A DNA stretch of 64,000 nucleotides from positions 1,674,001 through 1,738,000 of the forward strand of contig OY282353.1 in the NCBI GenBank assembly GCA_958295465.1. The letters run 5' to 3'. Position 1 is the first letter of the stretch; each line of letters opens with the position of its first letter. The stretch is from an uncultured Gammaproteobacteria bacterium. GTDB lineage: Bacteria; Pseudomonadota; Gammaproteobacteria; HK1. Below the pieces are notes generated by a model. That model ran no database searches, was not told the origin of the DNA, and saw only the letters and a list, made by a program, of their open reading frames with translations. A program made the translations under genes and the position numbers. Positions 15,429 through 25,821 of the stretch are shown piece by piece.

Positions 15429-16788
15429 CGCCCGGCCGGCAGGCCGGCGGCCGGGCAGGCCGGTCTCGATCGATCGGCTGGATCCTGCCTTCGCGCAGCT
15501 CGCGGGCGTACACGAGGTAGTAGTTGCGCGCGGTCGCGTTGATCTGCCGCTCGGCAGCGGCCGTCAGGGCGTCCGCCTTGACCGCCCGCGCCTGCTCGAC
15601 GTGCGCTCCCAGGTCCAGCAGCAGGTCGCACAACTCCATCGCCCACTGGCAATCGCCATCGTCGAGGGCCGCGCGCGCTTTCGCCATGAGCATGTCCGCG
15701 CCGCCCGCCAGTTGCGCCAGACGGTTCGCCCGCGCCCCGGGCGGGGTTGGAAACAGGTTGCTGGGGTTCCCGTCGAACCAGCCCAGGGTGCCTGAGAAAT
15801 ACGCGCGCGCGGCCCACGCCACCGTGCCGTAGAACTCCTGCAAGTGCGGCTTTGCGGCCAGCGCCTCGGGCAGCCGCACCCGCTCCACGATCCGATCCGG
15901 GGTGAGGCCCTCGTTCATCGCTGCCGCCGACTGGCGCATGATCTCGAGGATCGCGTCGCGGTAGTCACCGAGGCGCTCGCGGATCGCCTCCGCCCCGGAC
16001 ACCGGGCGTGAATGCCCGGGGACGAGGTGGTGCGCGCCGAATCCGCCCAGGCGCTCCAGGGTGTCGGCCCAGAGATCGAAGTCGCGGTAGCGGGTCCCCC
16101 GGATGGCGTACAGATTGGGGAAGGAGTGGTAGAAATTGTCCCCCGAGAAGAGTACCCGGCGGGCGGCGTTCCAGACCACGAGATGGTCGGCGGTCTCGCC
16201 CGGCGCCGCGTGCAGCTCCAGATCGACGCCGCACAGGGTCAGCTTCAGACGGTCCTCGTCGAAGGTGCGGGTGGGCGCCATGAACCCTGCCCCCAAGCCC
16301 TCGGTCGGCCGATCGCCCGGACCGAGCCCGAGGTTGATGCGCTCGGTGTCCTGGCGCAGTCCCATGCCGAACTGCCGCGCGGTGCGCCGCAGCATGATCG
16401 CAGTCGGCGCATACCGGTCGGGGTCCCGGTGGAGATCGGACTCGAAGTTTCCGCGGGCGATGATCTCGGGCGACCCTCCTTCGCAGAACACGCTGGCCCC
16501 GCTGATGTGGTCGCGGTGGCCGTGGGTGTAGATGATCGCAGCGACCGGGAGGCTGCTGATTTCGCGAAAGCGCGCGATGATGTCGCGCGCCGCGCCGGTG
16601 CTTTCGGTCGTGTCGATGACGATCAGGCCATCCCGGCCGACGATCATCGACACGTTGGAGGCTGCGAATCCGACCGCGACGTGGACGCCGGGGACAACCT
16701 CGACGATGTCCTTGCGAAATTCGTCGCTGTGCGCCCGCAGGCGCTCCACGGGCGCAGGAACCGTCGGGCCGGATTGCGGCACGGCCAT
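15391..16788 (-). CDS. Alkyl/aryl-sulfatase-like metallo-beta-lactamase-fold hydrolase
   Basis: 465 residues. Zinc motif THGHRDH near residue 90; further metal ligands likely in SGDNFYHSFPNLY and LVPGHSRPV. A C-terminal helical dimerisation region (GWFDGNPSNLFPTPP) is typical of SdsA1/BDS1-type alkylsulfatases. The SCP2-like third domain of SdsA1 is absent or very short. It has no signal peptide, so it acts in the cytoplasm. Last gene of a five-gene operon with a TAXI-TRAP importer and a sulfatase, consistent with hydrolysis of an imported organosulfate. Confidence 0.8.
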   Translation of the reverse strand: MAVPQSGPTVPAPVERLRAHSDEFRKDIVEVVPGVHVAVGFAASNVSMIVGRDGLIVIDTTESTGAARDIIARFREISSLPVAAIIYTHGHRDHISGASVFCEGGSPEIIARGNFESDLHRDPDRYAPTAIMLRRTARQFGMGLRQDTERINLGLGPGDRPTEGLGAGFMAPTRTFDEDRLKLTLCGVDLELHAAPGETADHLVVWNAARRVLFSGDNFYHSFPNLYAIRGTRYRDFDLWADTLERLGGFGAHHLVPGHSRPVSGAEAIRERLGDYRDAILEIMRQSAAAMNEGLTPDRIVERVRLPEALAAKPHLQEFYGTVAWAARAYFSGTLGWFDGNPSNLFPTPPGARANRLAQLAGGADMLMAKARAALDDGDCQWAMELCDLLLDLGAHVEQARAVKADALTAAAERQINATARNYYLVYARELREGRIQPIDRDRPARPPACRPGAIRTADPRTART

Positions 16789-16798
16789 CGCCCGGCGG

Positions 16799-17800
16799 CT
16801 ACATGTTCACCGCGGGAACGTCGAGACCCTGTTCCCGGTAGTAGCGCAACGCGCCCGGATGCAGCTTCATGGGGCCCTCCTTGATCGCGTACTCGATCGT
16901 GATGTGCTCCAGCCAGGGCGAATCCTCGCGCGCCGCCGCCACTCCGTCCCAGAACACCCTGGTCAGCGCGTATGCCGTGTCCTCGTCGAGATCGACCCGC
17001 GCGGTGACCCCGACGGCCGCCTGCAAGGTATGGACGTCCTCCTGGTTGGTCTGCGAACCACCATAGGCGCCGGCCCGGATGATGCCGATCTCGCGCCCGG
17101 GAACCATGATCTTCCTGACCGCCTCGGTCTTCGTGCCGGCCTCGTCCACGCCCAGGAAGCGGATCCTGCTCGTCACCGAAAGCTGCTCGAACTGCGGGCA
17201 GGGGTCCAGGCATCCGGTGGTGTAGACGTCGATCTGGCGGTCCTGGAAGCCCTGGAACGCCGAGGACCAGGACGCCTTCACGTTCTCGAAGTCCTTGCCG
17301 GGCTCGTAGCCGGTGGTGGCCCGGAGCCAGTCGCGCGCCGCCGCCCAGGCGCCGCCGCCCGGCGGCCCCAGAAACACCTTCCGGCCCTTGACGTCCTCGA
17401 GGCGCTCGATGCCTTCGCCGGCGTAGACGGTGAAGTGGTACGTACCGTACGGGAACCAGAACAGCAGGCGCAGGTTCTCCGCGAGCTGCGGCGCATTCTT
17501 CAGCTTCTTGTACATCCGGGTGCCCGACTTCATGAAGTTGTAGACCGCGGGCGAGGTCATGGAGAGGTCCAGCTTGCCCTGCGCGACCTCCACCATGTGC
17601 TTGGTGGCCGCGCCGGTGGCATCCACCTGCACTTCGAACTCGTCCTGGCCCCGGTTCACGATGCTGGCCATCGTGGTCATGGTCAGGTATGCGGACGTAC
17701 CGGGCGCGATCGTGGCCATCTTGATCACGTCCTTCGCTTGTGCAGCGGTGGCGAGTCCCGTCGCGGCGATGCCGGCCAGCACGATTGTCTTGAGTGTCAT
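16799..17800 (-). CDS. TAXI-family TRAP transporter substrate-binding protein
   Basis: 333 residues with a signal peptide (MTLKTIVLAGIAATGLATAAQA). TAXI features: TIAPGTSAYLTMTTMASIVN, then TGAATKHMVEVAQGKLDLSM and a PGREIGIIRAGAYGG segment. Binds the solute in the periplasm for the fused permease encoded 26 bp upstream in the operon. TAXI substrates are poorly known; neighbouring sulfatases suggest a sulfated aromatic or alkyl acid (inference). Confidence 0.87.
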   Translation of the reverse strand: MTLKTIVLAGIAATGLATAAQAKDVIKMATIAPGTSAYLTMTTMASIVNRGQDEFEVQVDATGAATKHMVEVAQGKLDLSMTSPAVYNFMKSGTRMYKKLKNAPQLAENLRLLFWFPYGTYHFTVYAGEGIERLEDVKGRKVFLGPPGGGAWAAARDWLRATTGYEPGKDFENVKASWSSAFQGFQDRQIDVYTTGCLDPCPQFEQLSVTSRIRFLGVDEAGTKTEAVRKIMVPGREIGIIRAGAYGGSQTNQEDVHTLQAAVGVTARVDLDEDTAYALTRVFWDGVAAAREDSPWLEHITIEYAIKEGPMKLHPGALRYYREQGLDVPAVNM

Positions 17801-17826
17801 GGGATTTCCTCAAAATGGTCAGGTGG

Positions 17827-19746
17827 TCAATGAGTAGTGGCCGTCCTGCCCCGGAGGCGTGGCCGGGCGATCAGCGTCGCGGCGACCAGCGCGGCCGGAA
17901 GGGCAAGGTCCATCGCCGGCACCAGCACCAGCAGCGCGGCAACGGCCCGGACGACGCGCTCCCACGCGGGCAGCGCAGCCGTATCGTAACCCGTCAACGC
18001 GCTCGACAGGCTCCAGGTGCTGAGGCCGAACGCAACGAGCGACCAGACGAAATCCGGCGGATCGACGCCGAGCACGATCAGGATGCTCGGGTGGTAGACG
18101 AACACGAAGGGGATGATGAACCCCGCGATCGCCAGTCTCAGGGCCTGTACGCCGGTCTCCATCGGCCGCGCGCCGGCGATCGGGGCGGCGGCGAAGGCGG
18201 CCAGGGCCACCGGCGGCGTGATCGCCGAGAGCACCCCGAAATACACCACGAAGAGATGTGCGGTCAGCGTCGGCAGGCCGAGCTGCTGCAGGGCCGGGCC
18301 CATCACGATGGCGATGATCAGGTACGCGGCCCCGGACGGGACCCCCATGCCGAGGGCCAGGCAGCCGAGCATCACGAAGATCAGCGACAGGAACAGGCCG
18401 TCCCCGGACGCGGCCAGGATAGCCTGGGCAAACTTGAGACCCACCCCGGTCATGTTCACCACGCCGAGCACGAGGCCGATGGCGGCGACGATCAGCATCA
18501 GCGTGGCGCACGTCCTGCCGGCCGCGACGATCGATTCCAGTATCTTTCGTAGCGAGCGGTACTCCGGATAGAGCGCCAGCGAGAGGACGAAGGCCACGAT
18601 GGTTGCGAGGTAGCCGGCCTTCTGCGGCGTGCGGCCGGTCAGCAGCACGCCGACGATGAGCGCGAGCGGCACGAAGAAGGCGAGCGAGCGGATCCAGTCC
18701 CGGCGCGTGAGCACTTCGCGCTCGTTCTCCGGAACCGGCCTCATGCCGGCCTTGCGCGCTTCCAGCAGGGCGACTGTGAACAGGCTGGCGTAGTAGAACA
18801 GGGCCGGGATCAGCGCGGCGACCACGATTTGCAGGTAGGGGATTCCGGTGACGTCGGCCATCAGGAACGCCACCACCCCCATGACCGGGGGCATGATCTG
18901 CCCGCCGGTGGAGGCGGCTGCTTCGATGGCCCCGGCCAGCGCCGGCGAATAGCCCGCGCGCTTGATGATGGGAATGGTGAAGACCCCCGTCGAGACCACG
19001 TTGGCGACCGCCGCTCCGTTCATGGTCCCGAACATGGCGCTGCCCACGATCGAGGCGTGGGCCGGGCCGCCGGTGAAGCGGCCCGTGACCGCGAAGGCGA
19101 ACTTCAGCAGCGTGGCCCCGGCCCCGCTCGCCTGCAGGATCGCGCCGAAGATGATGAAGATCAGCACGATGCGGCTGACCACCTCCACCGGTCGGCCGAA
19201 CACCCCGTCGGTGGAATACCAGATGTTCTCCGCCACCCGGACCCAGTCCTCCGATGAGCCGCGCAACACCCCCGGGAACCAGTCGCCGAACAGCACGTAG
19301 GCCACCATGAAGACGTACACCGCCAGCATCGGCCAGCCGAAGAACAGGTACGCGGCATAGCCGACGAGAGCGAAGCCGATCCAGGCCAGGACGTGCTGCC
19401 AAGTCTCGATCTCGATGAAGAACTCTTCCTGGGCCAGCATGACGTCGAGCCATACCCACATCACCCAGAGGGAGACGCCGGCGAGCGCCGCGCGCAGCAG
19501 GAAGTGCAGCGGGCGCCGTCCCGGAGACGGCGTGCCGGCGCCCTCGTCCCTGTCTTCGCCCTCACCCTCACCCCCGCGATGGGTCAGGAACCCGATGAGG
19601 AGGGCGAGGGTGACGGTGCCGGCGGAGACCATCGAGTTGTCGAACACGCCGAAGCCGGCCACGTAGAACGCCAGCACCGAAAGGGCCGCCGCGGCCAGAT
19701 CCGCGATGCGGGCCATCGCCGCATCGATACGATTCCTGCCGCCCAT
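17827..19746 (-). CDS. TRAP transporter fused DctQ-DctM permease (TAXI type)
   Basis: 639 residues with some 16-18 hydrophobic segments: a small N-terminal 4TM (DctQ-like) part, then the large DctM part. Diagnostic DctM stretches include FGTMNGAAVANVVSTGVFTI, AAASTGGQIMPPVMG and LGMGVPSGAAYLIIA. Uses the Na+ or H+ gradient with the TAXI receptor encoded next. The operon spacing on either side is 20-26 bp. Confidence 0.9.
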   Translation of the reverse strand: MGGRNRIDAAMARIADLAAAALSVLAFYVAGFGVFDNSMVSAGTVTLALLIGFLTHRGGEGEGEDRDEGAGTPSPGRRPLHFLLRAALAGVSLWVMWVWLDVMLAQEEFFIEIETWQHVLAWIGFALVGYAAYLFFGWPMLAVYVFMVAYVLFGDWFPGVLRGSSEDWVRVAENIWYSTDGVFGRPVEVVSRIVLIFIIFGAILQASGAGATLLKFAFAVTGRFTGGPAHASIVGSAMFGTMNGAAVANVVSTGVFTIPIIKRAGYSPALAGAIEAAASTGGQIMPPVMGVVAFLMADVTGIPYLQIVVAALIPALFYYASLFTVALLEARKAGMRPVPENEREVLTRRDWIRSLAFFVPLALIVGVLLTGRTPQKAGYLATIVAFVLSLALYPEYRSLRKILESIVAAGRTCATLMLIVAAIGLVLGVVNMTGVGLKFAQAILAASGDGLFLSLIFVMLGCLALGMGVPSGAAYLIIAIVMGPALQQLGLPTLTAHLFVVYFGVLSAITPPVALAAFAAAPIAGARPMETGVQALRLAIAGFIIPFVFVYHPSILIVLGVDPPDFVWSLVAFGLSTWSLSSALTGYDTAALPAWERVVRAVAALLVLVPAMDLALPAALVAATLIARPRLRGRTATTH

Positions 19747-19766
19747 GGATCGGGGATCGGCCCAGG

Positions 19767-21368
19767 TCAGGCGATCGACAGAGGATGCGGCGAGCGCTCG
19801 GCATGCGCCTGCATTTCATGGACCAACCGAAGCAGCAGATCGCTGCGGACCCCCGCGTGCCCGGGGTCGTCCCACAGGTTGCGCAGCTCCCCCGGGTCCT
19901 CGCGCAGGTCGTAGAGCTCGCCCCAGTCGCAGCCTTCCCACACCGAGAGGCGCCAGCGATCGTCGAGCAGGGTGTTGACGGCCACCACGTCGTCGAAGCC
20001 GAGGTACGGGTACTGCGTGGTGTATTCGAGCAGCAGCCGATCGCGCACGCGGTTCGCCTCGCCCCGCAACAGCGGCGCCAGGCTGCGGCCCTGGGTGCCG
20101 TTGGCCGGCGCGAGACCGACGCGGTGCAGGATCGTGCGGGCGAGATCGAGGGTCGAGGCCAGCGCATCGATCTCGCCGCGGTTGAAGGCCGGGTCCGGGT
20201 CGCACCACAGCATCGGCACCCGCACCAGGTCGCGGTACTGCATCGGACCCTTCAGCATCAGCCCGTGCGCGCCCATCCAGTCTCCGTGGTCGCTCATCAG
20301 GCAAACGAGGGTGTTCTCGCGCAGGCCCAGGCGGTCGAGCTCGGCCAGCACCTCGCCGATCACGTCGTCGATGAACGTGATCTGCCCGTAGTTCCGGGCG
20401 ATGCACTCGCGCGCCTGGGCCTCGCCGGCGATGAAGGGAAAGGTCCAGCGGCGAAGCGGTTCGTCGTTCTCGAAATCGCGCTGAAGCAGCCGCAGCGGCG
20501 GGATCTGGTCGCGCGTCGAGCGGAAGAACGAGGGCGGCAGCTCCACCTCGGCCGGGTCGTACATGTCCCAGTACCGGCCGGGCGGGGTGAACGGGTGGTG
20601 CGGGTCCGGAAAGGAACACTGCACGAAGAACGGCTCACCGGCGTGGCCGTCGGCGTGGCGCCGCAGGTACGCGATGGTGCGCTCGCCGACGTACCGGGTC
20701 GGGTAGCAGTCTTCGCCCACCGCGGGCTGGTAGACCATCTTCTCCAATCCCGTGGCGCTCGCCTGGAGCGCGGCCTGTGGTCCGCGCCGCCCGGCGAGCT
20801 CCGGCGCCTTCGCGCGCAGCCAGTCCTCGTAATGCCCGGTACAGCGATCCCCGTGACCGACCACCAGCTCGACCTCGTCGAAGCCGTAGTACGGCGCCGG
20901 CACGGGGGAGCGGTTGCCTTGCTCCCAACGCTGGCGGAACTCCCATCCGTAGTCCTCGGCGGTGAACGGGCTGCGGTTCGCTTCGGCGAGCTCGGGCGGC
21001 GGGGCGTCGCCGCCGTCGTCGGGCCGGCGCGGCACCCTGGTCGCTTCCGTGCTCATGCCCTGGAGATGGCTCTTGCCGATGAGGGCGGTGCGATAGCCGC
21101 CGGCGCGCAGCAGGTCCACGAACGTCACCGCTTCGAGCGGCAGCGGCACGCCGTTGCAGCGCACCTTGTTCAGGCTCGGCATGCGTCCGGTCATGAAGGT
21201 CGCCCGGTTCGACATGCAGGTCGACGAGGCGACGTGGAAGCGGGAGAGCCAGCTTCCCGCTTCCGCCAGCGAGTCGATGTGCGGCGTCCTGACGACGCGG
21301 TTGCCGGCGTAGCCGACATGGTCGGCGTGCTGCTGATCGGTGACGAAGAAAAGGACGTTCGGCTGCAT
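19767..21368 (-). CDS. Sulfatase-family hydrolase
   Basis: 533 residues, no signal peptide. Alkaline-phosphatase-superfamily sulfatase: metal site FFVTDQQHADHVGY at the N-terminus; formylglycine-type motif TCMSNRATFMTG near residue 50, i.e. C-x-S-x-R instead of the usual C-x-P/A-x-R; later metal ligands LMSDHGDWMGAHGLMLKG. Architecture is like arylsulfatase/choline-sulfatase or phosphonate monoester hydrolase. The SMSRF/TDQQ pattern suggests a sulfate monoester substrate in the cytoplasm. Operon position between a CalA-like SDR and a TRAP transporter supports organosulfate catabolism. Confidence 0.83.
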   Translation of the reverse strand: MQPNVLFFVTDQQHADHVGYAGNRVVRTPHIDSLAEAGSWLSRFHVASSTCMSNRATFMTGRMPSLNKVRCNGVPLPLEAVTFVDLLRAGGYRTALIGKSHLQGMSTEATRVPRRPDDGGDAPPPELAEANRSPFTAEDYGWEFRQRWEQGNRSPVPAPYYGFDEVELVVGHGDRCTGHYEDWLRAKAPELAGRRGPQAALQASATGLEKMVYQPAVGEDCYPTRYVGERTIAYLRRHADGHAGEPFFVQCSFPDPHHPFTPPGRYWDMYDPAEVELPPSFFRSTRDQIPPLRLLQRDFENDEPLRRWTFPFIAGEAQARECIARNYGQITFIDDVIGEVLAELDRLGLRENTLVCLMSDHGDWMGAHGLMLKGPMQYRDLVRVPMLWCDPDPAFNRGEIDALASTLDLARTILHRVGLAPANGTQGRSLAPLLRGEANRVRDRLLLEYTTQYPYLGFDDVVAVNTLLDDRWRLSVWEGCDWGELYDLREDPGELRNLWDDPGHAGVRSDLLLRLVHEMQAHAERSPHPLSIA

Positions 21369-21422
21369 CCGCCGTGTTCCTCACCTGCGGGTAATATGCC
21401 GTTGCCGGGCGGCCCGCCGCGC

Positions 21423-22217
21423 TCAGAGCCCGAGGCGCCCGCTCATGGCGCGGGCCGAGACGCCGCCGTCCACCGGAAAGTTGGCGCCGTTGATCCGGGT
21501 ACTCTCATGCGAGAGCAGGAACAGGATCGCCCGCGCGGCATCCTCCGGGGAGCCGATGCCGATATCGGCGATCCGCTCCTGCACGATCTCCCCGAAGTTG
21601 TCCACGAAGTCCTGCAGGATCGGGGTGCGCGTCGCACCGGGGCTCACCGCGTTGACGCGGAGGCCGCGCGCCAGCCCGTCGCCCGAGTGCCGCATGGTCC
21701 AGGCGATCACCAGCTCCTTGCTGAACGGGTAGGCCGCTTGGGACACCAGGCCCTCGTTGTGGATGCCGTGCCTGGCGACGGCCGGCTCGACGGCGTCGAA
21801 ATCGTCGATGGCGAGGAAGGTGCGGATGCGATCCAGGTTGTTCATCCAGCCCATGCCGGCGGCCGACGCCACGCTGACCACCGCCGCGCCGTCGTTCAGT
21901 CTCGGCTCGACGCCGAGCGTCAGACGCCGTAATCCGTAGAAATTGACCTTGAGGATCTGCGCCGGCGTGAAGCGGTCACCCGGCGGCACGCCGGCGATGT
22001 TGCACAGGCCGTCGAAGCGGCCGTCCAGCGCCTGCACCGCGGCGTCCACCGAAGCGGCGTCGCCCTGGTCCAGCATCACGAACCGCTCGCACCCGATCGC
22101 CGGCTCGCGGAGATCCATACCGGTGACGCGGGCTTCTGCGTCGAGCAGCATCCGGGCAGTCTCCTCGCCGATCCCCGAGGCGACTCCGGTCACGAGAAAG
22201 TGCTTTCCGCTGAACAA
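21423..22217 (-). CDS. Coniferyl-alcohol-dehydrogenase-like SDR
   Basis: 264 residues from a TTG ending at 22217 with GGAG about ten bases upstream; no ATG lies close in frame. NAD(P) motif TGVASGIG, structural CNIAGVP, catalytic serine in VSVASAAG, catalytic YPFSK. Variants such as LKVNFYGLRRLT, GHINGANFPVDGG-like ends and VIAWTMR recall coniferyl alcohol dehydrogenase (CalA), which oxidises coniferyl alcohol to the aldehyde. First gene of the five-gene minus-strand operon. Any similar phenylpropanoid or cyclic alcohol is possible. Confidence 0.75.
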   Translation of the reverse strand: MFSGKHFLVTGVASGIGEETARMLLDAEARVTGMDLREPAIGCERFVMLDQGDAASVDAAVQALDGRFDGLCNIAGVPPGDRFTPAQILKVNFYGLRRLTLGVEPRLNDGAAVVSVASAAGMGWMNNLDRIRTFLAIDDFDAVEPAVARHGIHNEGLVSQAAYPFSKELVIAWTMRHSGDGLARGLRVNAVSPGATRTPILQDFVDNFGEIVQERIADIGIGSPEDAARAILFLLSHESTRINGANFPVDGGVSARAMSGRLGL

Positions 22218-22900
22218 GGTGGCGCCGTCTCCATGGTGAGCCGGCCGTTGCTTCGGCAATGTCCGCGCCGTGTCTTCGAGCCCCGAAGAGGCCCGCCGGC
22301 AACCCTCGGCCCGGCCGGAGGCTGCATCGCCGGTCGCCGGACACCCCCACCCGGTGCATTGCGCCGGCAACGTGCAGGCAACGCGCTCGTCGTCCCGATC
22401 GTCCGAACGAATCTGCCGGATCGGAAGTTCATCTTATCCGCTTCCGACAAGCTTTTACGATATGCTGAACGAGTTCGCCGTCCTGCCGGATCCGGTACAT
22501 GAGCCGGTTCTGCCTGCCGGGCGCACTCGCCTTCGACGTGCTCCACATCATGTCGGCGAATCGGATCGGCCAGGCGCAAGGGATGACGCCCGGCGGCGGG
22601 CCGGGGCCGATTCCCCGATCCATCGGAAAGCGCGGCGGCAGCAGGGAGGCCGGCGGCTCGTGCGAACGTCCATTGCAAAGAATCGATGGTATCGGCCGTT
22701 GCTCGAATTCCGGTGCAGGCCGGGCGGCGCCGGCGTCATGCCGTGACGGATTCCCGGGGCGCACCGACCTTCCGCCCGGGGCCTTCGGAACCTCTCGAGC
22801 GAGGGCTCGTCCCGCGGGGGCGGCCCGTGTGCGAGGAATCCTCGATGAAACCGGACGACCTCGTGCGGGCTCCCGTGAACCAATACCGGCAGAGGACACG
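22218..22900. other. Long divergent intergenic region, no gene seen
   Basis: 683 bp between the divergent SDR/sulfatase operon and ligA. I find no credible reading frame. A short AT-richer stretch at 22430-22470 (TTCATCTTATCCGCTTCC, TTTTACGATATGCT) is the likeliest promoter area. A ribosome site (GAGGACACG) precedes ligA. The length suggests binding sites for an aromatic-responsive regulator that is not in the window. Confidence 0.45.
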
Positions 22901-24218
<1,318 letters not shown>

Positions 24219-24229
24219 CGAGAACCCGC

Positions 24230-24412
24230 ATGGCCGGAAAGCGGAAGCGGGGAAAGGCGGGCGACGGAAGGAGTCGAGGCTCATGAAAACCCGCTTGGCC
24301 GGAAAGCGGAAGCATGGGAAGGCGGGCGACGGAGGGAGTCGAGGTTCATGAAAGCCTGCATGGTCGGAAAGCGGCAACACGGAAAGGCGGGCGACGGAGG
24401 GGGTCGGAACTC
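24230..24412. repeat. 65-bp tandem repeat carrying start codons and mini-ORFs upstream of ligC
   Basis: ATG codons at 24283, 24348 and 24413 (the ligC start) are exactly 65 bp apart, each preceded by GGCGGGCGACGGA-GGAG-type ribosome sites. A fourth, shorter member starts at 24230. Each unit encodes a 18-22-residue basic peptide (for example MKTRLAGKRKHGKAGDG...) whose TGA overlaps the next ATG as ATGA: mini-ORFs 24230-24286, 24283-24351 and 24348-24416. The start of ligC itself (MNICMVGEG) is a diverged version of the unit. The arrangement is a cascade of coupled upstream ORFs. Confidence 0.85.
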
Positions 24413-25363
24413 ATGAATATCTGCATGGTTGGAGAAGGGGCGTTCGCGCACAAGCACCTCGATGCGCTGGCGCGCATCGAAGGCGTGGAGGTCGCATCCA
24501 TCGTGGGCGGCGTGGCCGAGCACACCCAGGCCGTGGCCGGCAAGTACGGGATCCCCCACTGGACGATGGATCTCGACGAGGGCCTCGGCCAGCCGGGGGT
24601 GGAGGCGGCCATCCTCGCCTCGCCGACCCCGCTGCACGCCTGGCAGGCCGAGTTGGTGATGCACGCCGGCAAGCACGTGCTCATCGAGATCCCGATGGCG
24701 GATTCGTTCGTGAGCGCCGAGCGGGTGATCGAGATACAAAGGTCCACCGGCCTGATCGCGATGGTGAACCACGTGCGACGCTTCAACCCGAGCCACCAGT
24801 GGGTGCACCGGCGGATCCAGGCCGGGGAGCTGCAACTTCAGCATCTGGTGGCCGAGACCTTCTTCTTCCGCCGCACCAACATCAACGCGCTGGGCCAGCC
24901 CCGGAGCTGGACCGACCACCTGCTGTGGCATCACGCCTGCCATACGGTGGACCTGTTCCAGTACCAGACCGGCGACCTCGCCGAAGACGTTCAAATCCTG
25001 CAGGGTCCGCCCCATCCGGAGCTGGGCATCGCCATGGACATGAGCATCGGGCTGACGTCGCCCTCGGGGGCGGTGTGCACGCTCTCGCTCTCGTTCAACA
25101 ACGACGGGCCGCTCGGCACGTTCTTCCGCTACATCTGCGACAACGGCACCTGGATCGCCCGATACGACGATCTGGTGGACGGCCGGCAGCAGCCCATCGA
25201 CGTCTCCGGCGTGGACGTGTCCATGGACGGCGTCGAGCTGGCCGACCGCGAATTCATCGCCGCCATCAGGGAGGACCGGGAGCCGAACGCCAGCGTCGCC
25301 CAGTGCCGGGGCGCGATGTGGACGCTCGACCGCCTGCAGCGATGCCTGCCCTACGGCAGTTGA
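24413..25363 (+). CDS. ligC: 4-carboxy-2-hydroxymuconate-6-semialdehyde dehydrogenase (LigC, Gfo/Idh family)
   Basis: 316 residues (family about 315). NAD(P)-binding Rossmann start MVGEGAFAHKHLDALARIEG; GKHVLIEIPMADSF; strongly conserved C-terminal half with RSWTDHLLWHHACHTVDLF and LSLSFNNDGPLGTFFRYICD, as I remember Sphingobium LigC. Oxidises the LigAB product (as its cyclic hemiacetal) to 2-pyrone-4,6-dicarboxylate. No ligI or ligJ follows in the window, so the rest of the pathway lies elsewhere. Confidence 0.93.
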   Translation: MNICMVGEGAFAHKHLDALARIEGVEVASIVGGVAEHTQAVAGKYGIPHWTMDLDEGLGQPGVEAAILASPTPLHAWQAELVMHAGKHVLIEIPMADSFVSAERVIEIQRSTGLIAMVNHVRRFNPSHQWVHRRIQAGELQLQHLVAETFFFRRTNINALGQPRSWTDHLLWHHACHTVDLFQYQTGDLAEDVQILQGPPHPELGIAMDMSIGLTSPSGAVCTLSLSFNNDGPLGTFFRYICDNGTWIARYDDLVDGRQQPIDVSGVDVSMDGVELADREFIAAIREDREPNASVAQCRGAMWTLDRLQRCLPYGS

Positions 25364-25445
25364 TGCGATGGCTGCGACTCATGATCCAGCTCCCGCGCCG
25401 CTTCGCTCCGACCGGTGATCACCTTCACCGGAATGCGCAGTCGAA

Positions 25446-25589
25446 TCACAGCAGTGACGGATACTTCAGCCCGAACACCGCCAACCCCGGCATCAGGTAC
25501 TCGGCCAGGCACAGCCCTCGGCTCGACACCGGATCGTCCAACTCCTCGAAGCAGGCGCGCACCATGCGCAACAGGCCCGGCGCGCTCAA
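25446..25589 (-). mobile_element. Transposase N-terminal remnant
   Basis: 48 codons read LSAPGLLRMVRACFEELDDP and then LAEYLMPGLAVFGLKYPSLL before a TGA where the family normally has Gln followed by FD. This pattern is the N-terminus of a full-length IS transposase I have seen in proteobacteria but cannot name. The body of the gene and both IS ends are gone. The remaining bases of 25364-25821 hold no gene. Confidence 0.5.
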
Positions 25590-25727
25590 TCCCTCCCTTC
25601 AACATGCACCTTCGATTCAACAGCTCCACGGCTCCACCTGCAGCTCCATCCCCCCTCCGCCTTCAGGCACATCTTCGTATTGGAAAAGACTGCGCCATTC
25701 GGTTGGCCTCAACGCAGGGCGATTCAC

Positions 25728-25771
25728 GCCAACGTCCCCCGATACGGTCGCGTCATCGGGATTTCGCGGCC
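25728..25771 (-). repeat. Diverged partial copy of the 122-bp element
   Basis: On the minus strand, GGCCGCGAAATCCCGATG plus the following 25 bases to GGACGTTGGC match the internal and right-end part of the elements at 31590-31632 and 31710-31752. It lies just beyond the xerD stop; the left end is not recognisable. Confidence 0.55.
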
Positions 25772-25821
25772 CTGATCCGGTCGAAGCCGCCGATGCCCAG
25801 GGCACGGAGTCCGTCGCCTCT

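Noticed and set aside
19785-21932. 715-codon plus-strand frame across the sulfatase and SDR
   Set aside because: Antisense shadow; the minus strand encodes two well-conserved families with correct motifs.
24230-24412. 65-bp repeats before ligC as CRISPR or integron sites
   Set aside because: No spacers, no cas or integrase gene nearby; units carry start codons and ribosome sites and resemble the ligC 5' end.
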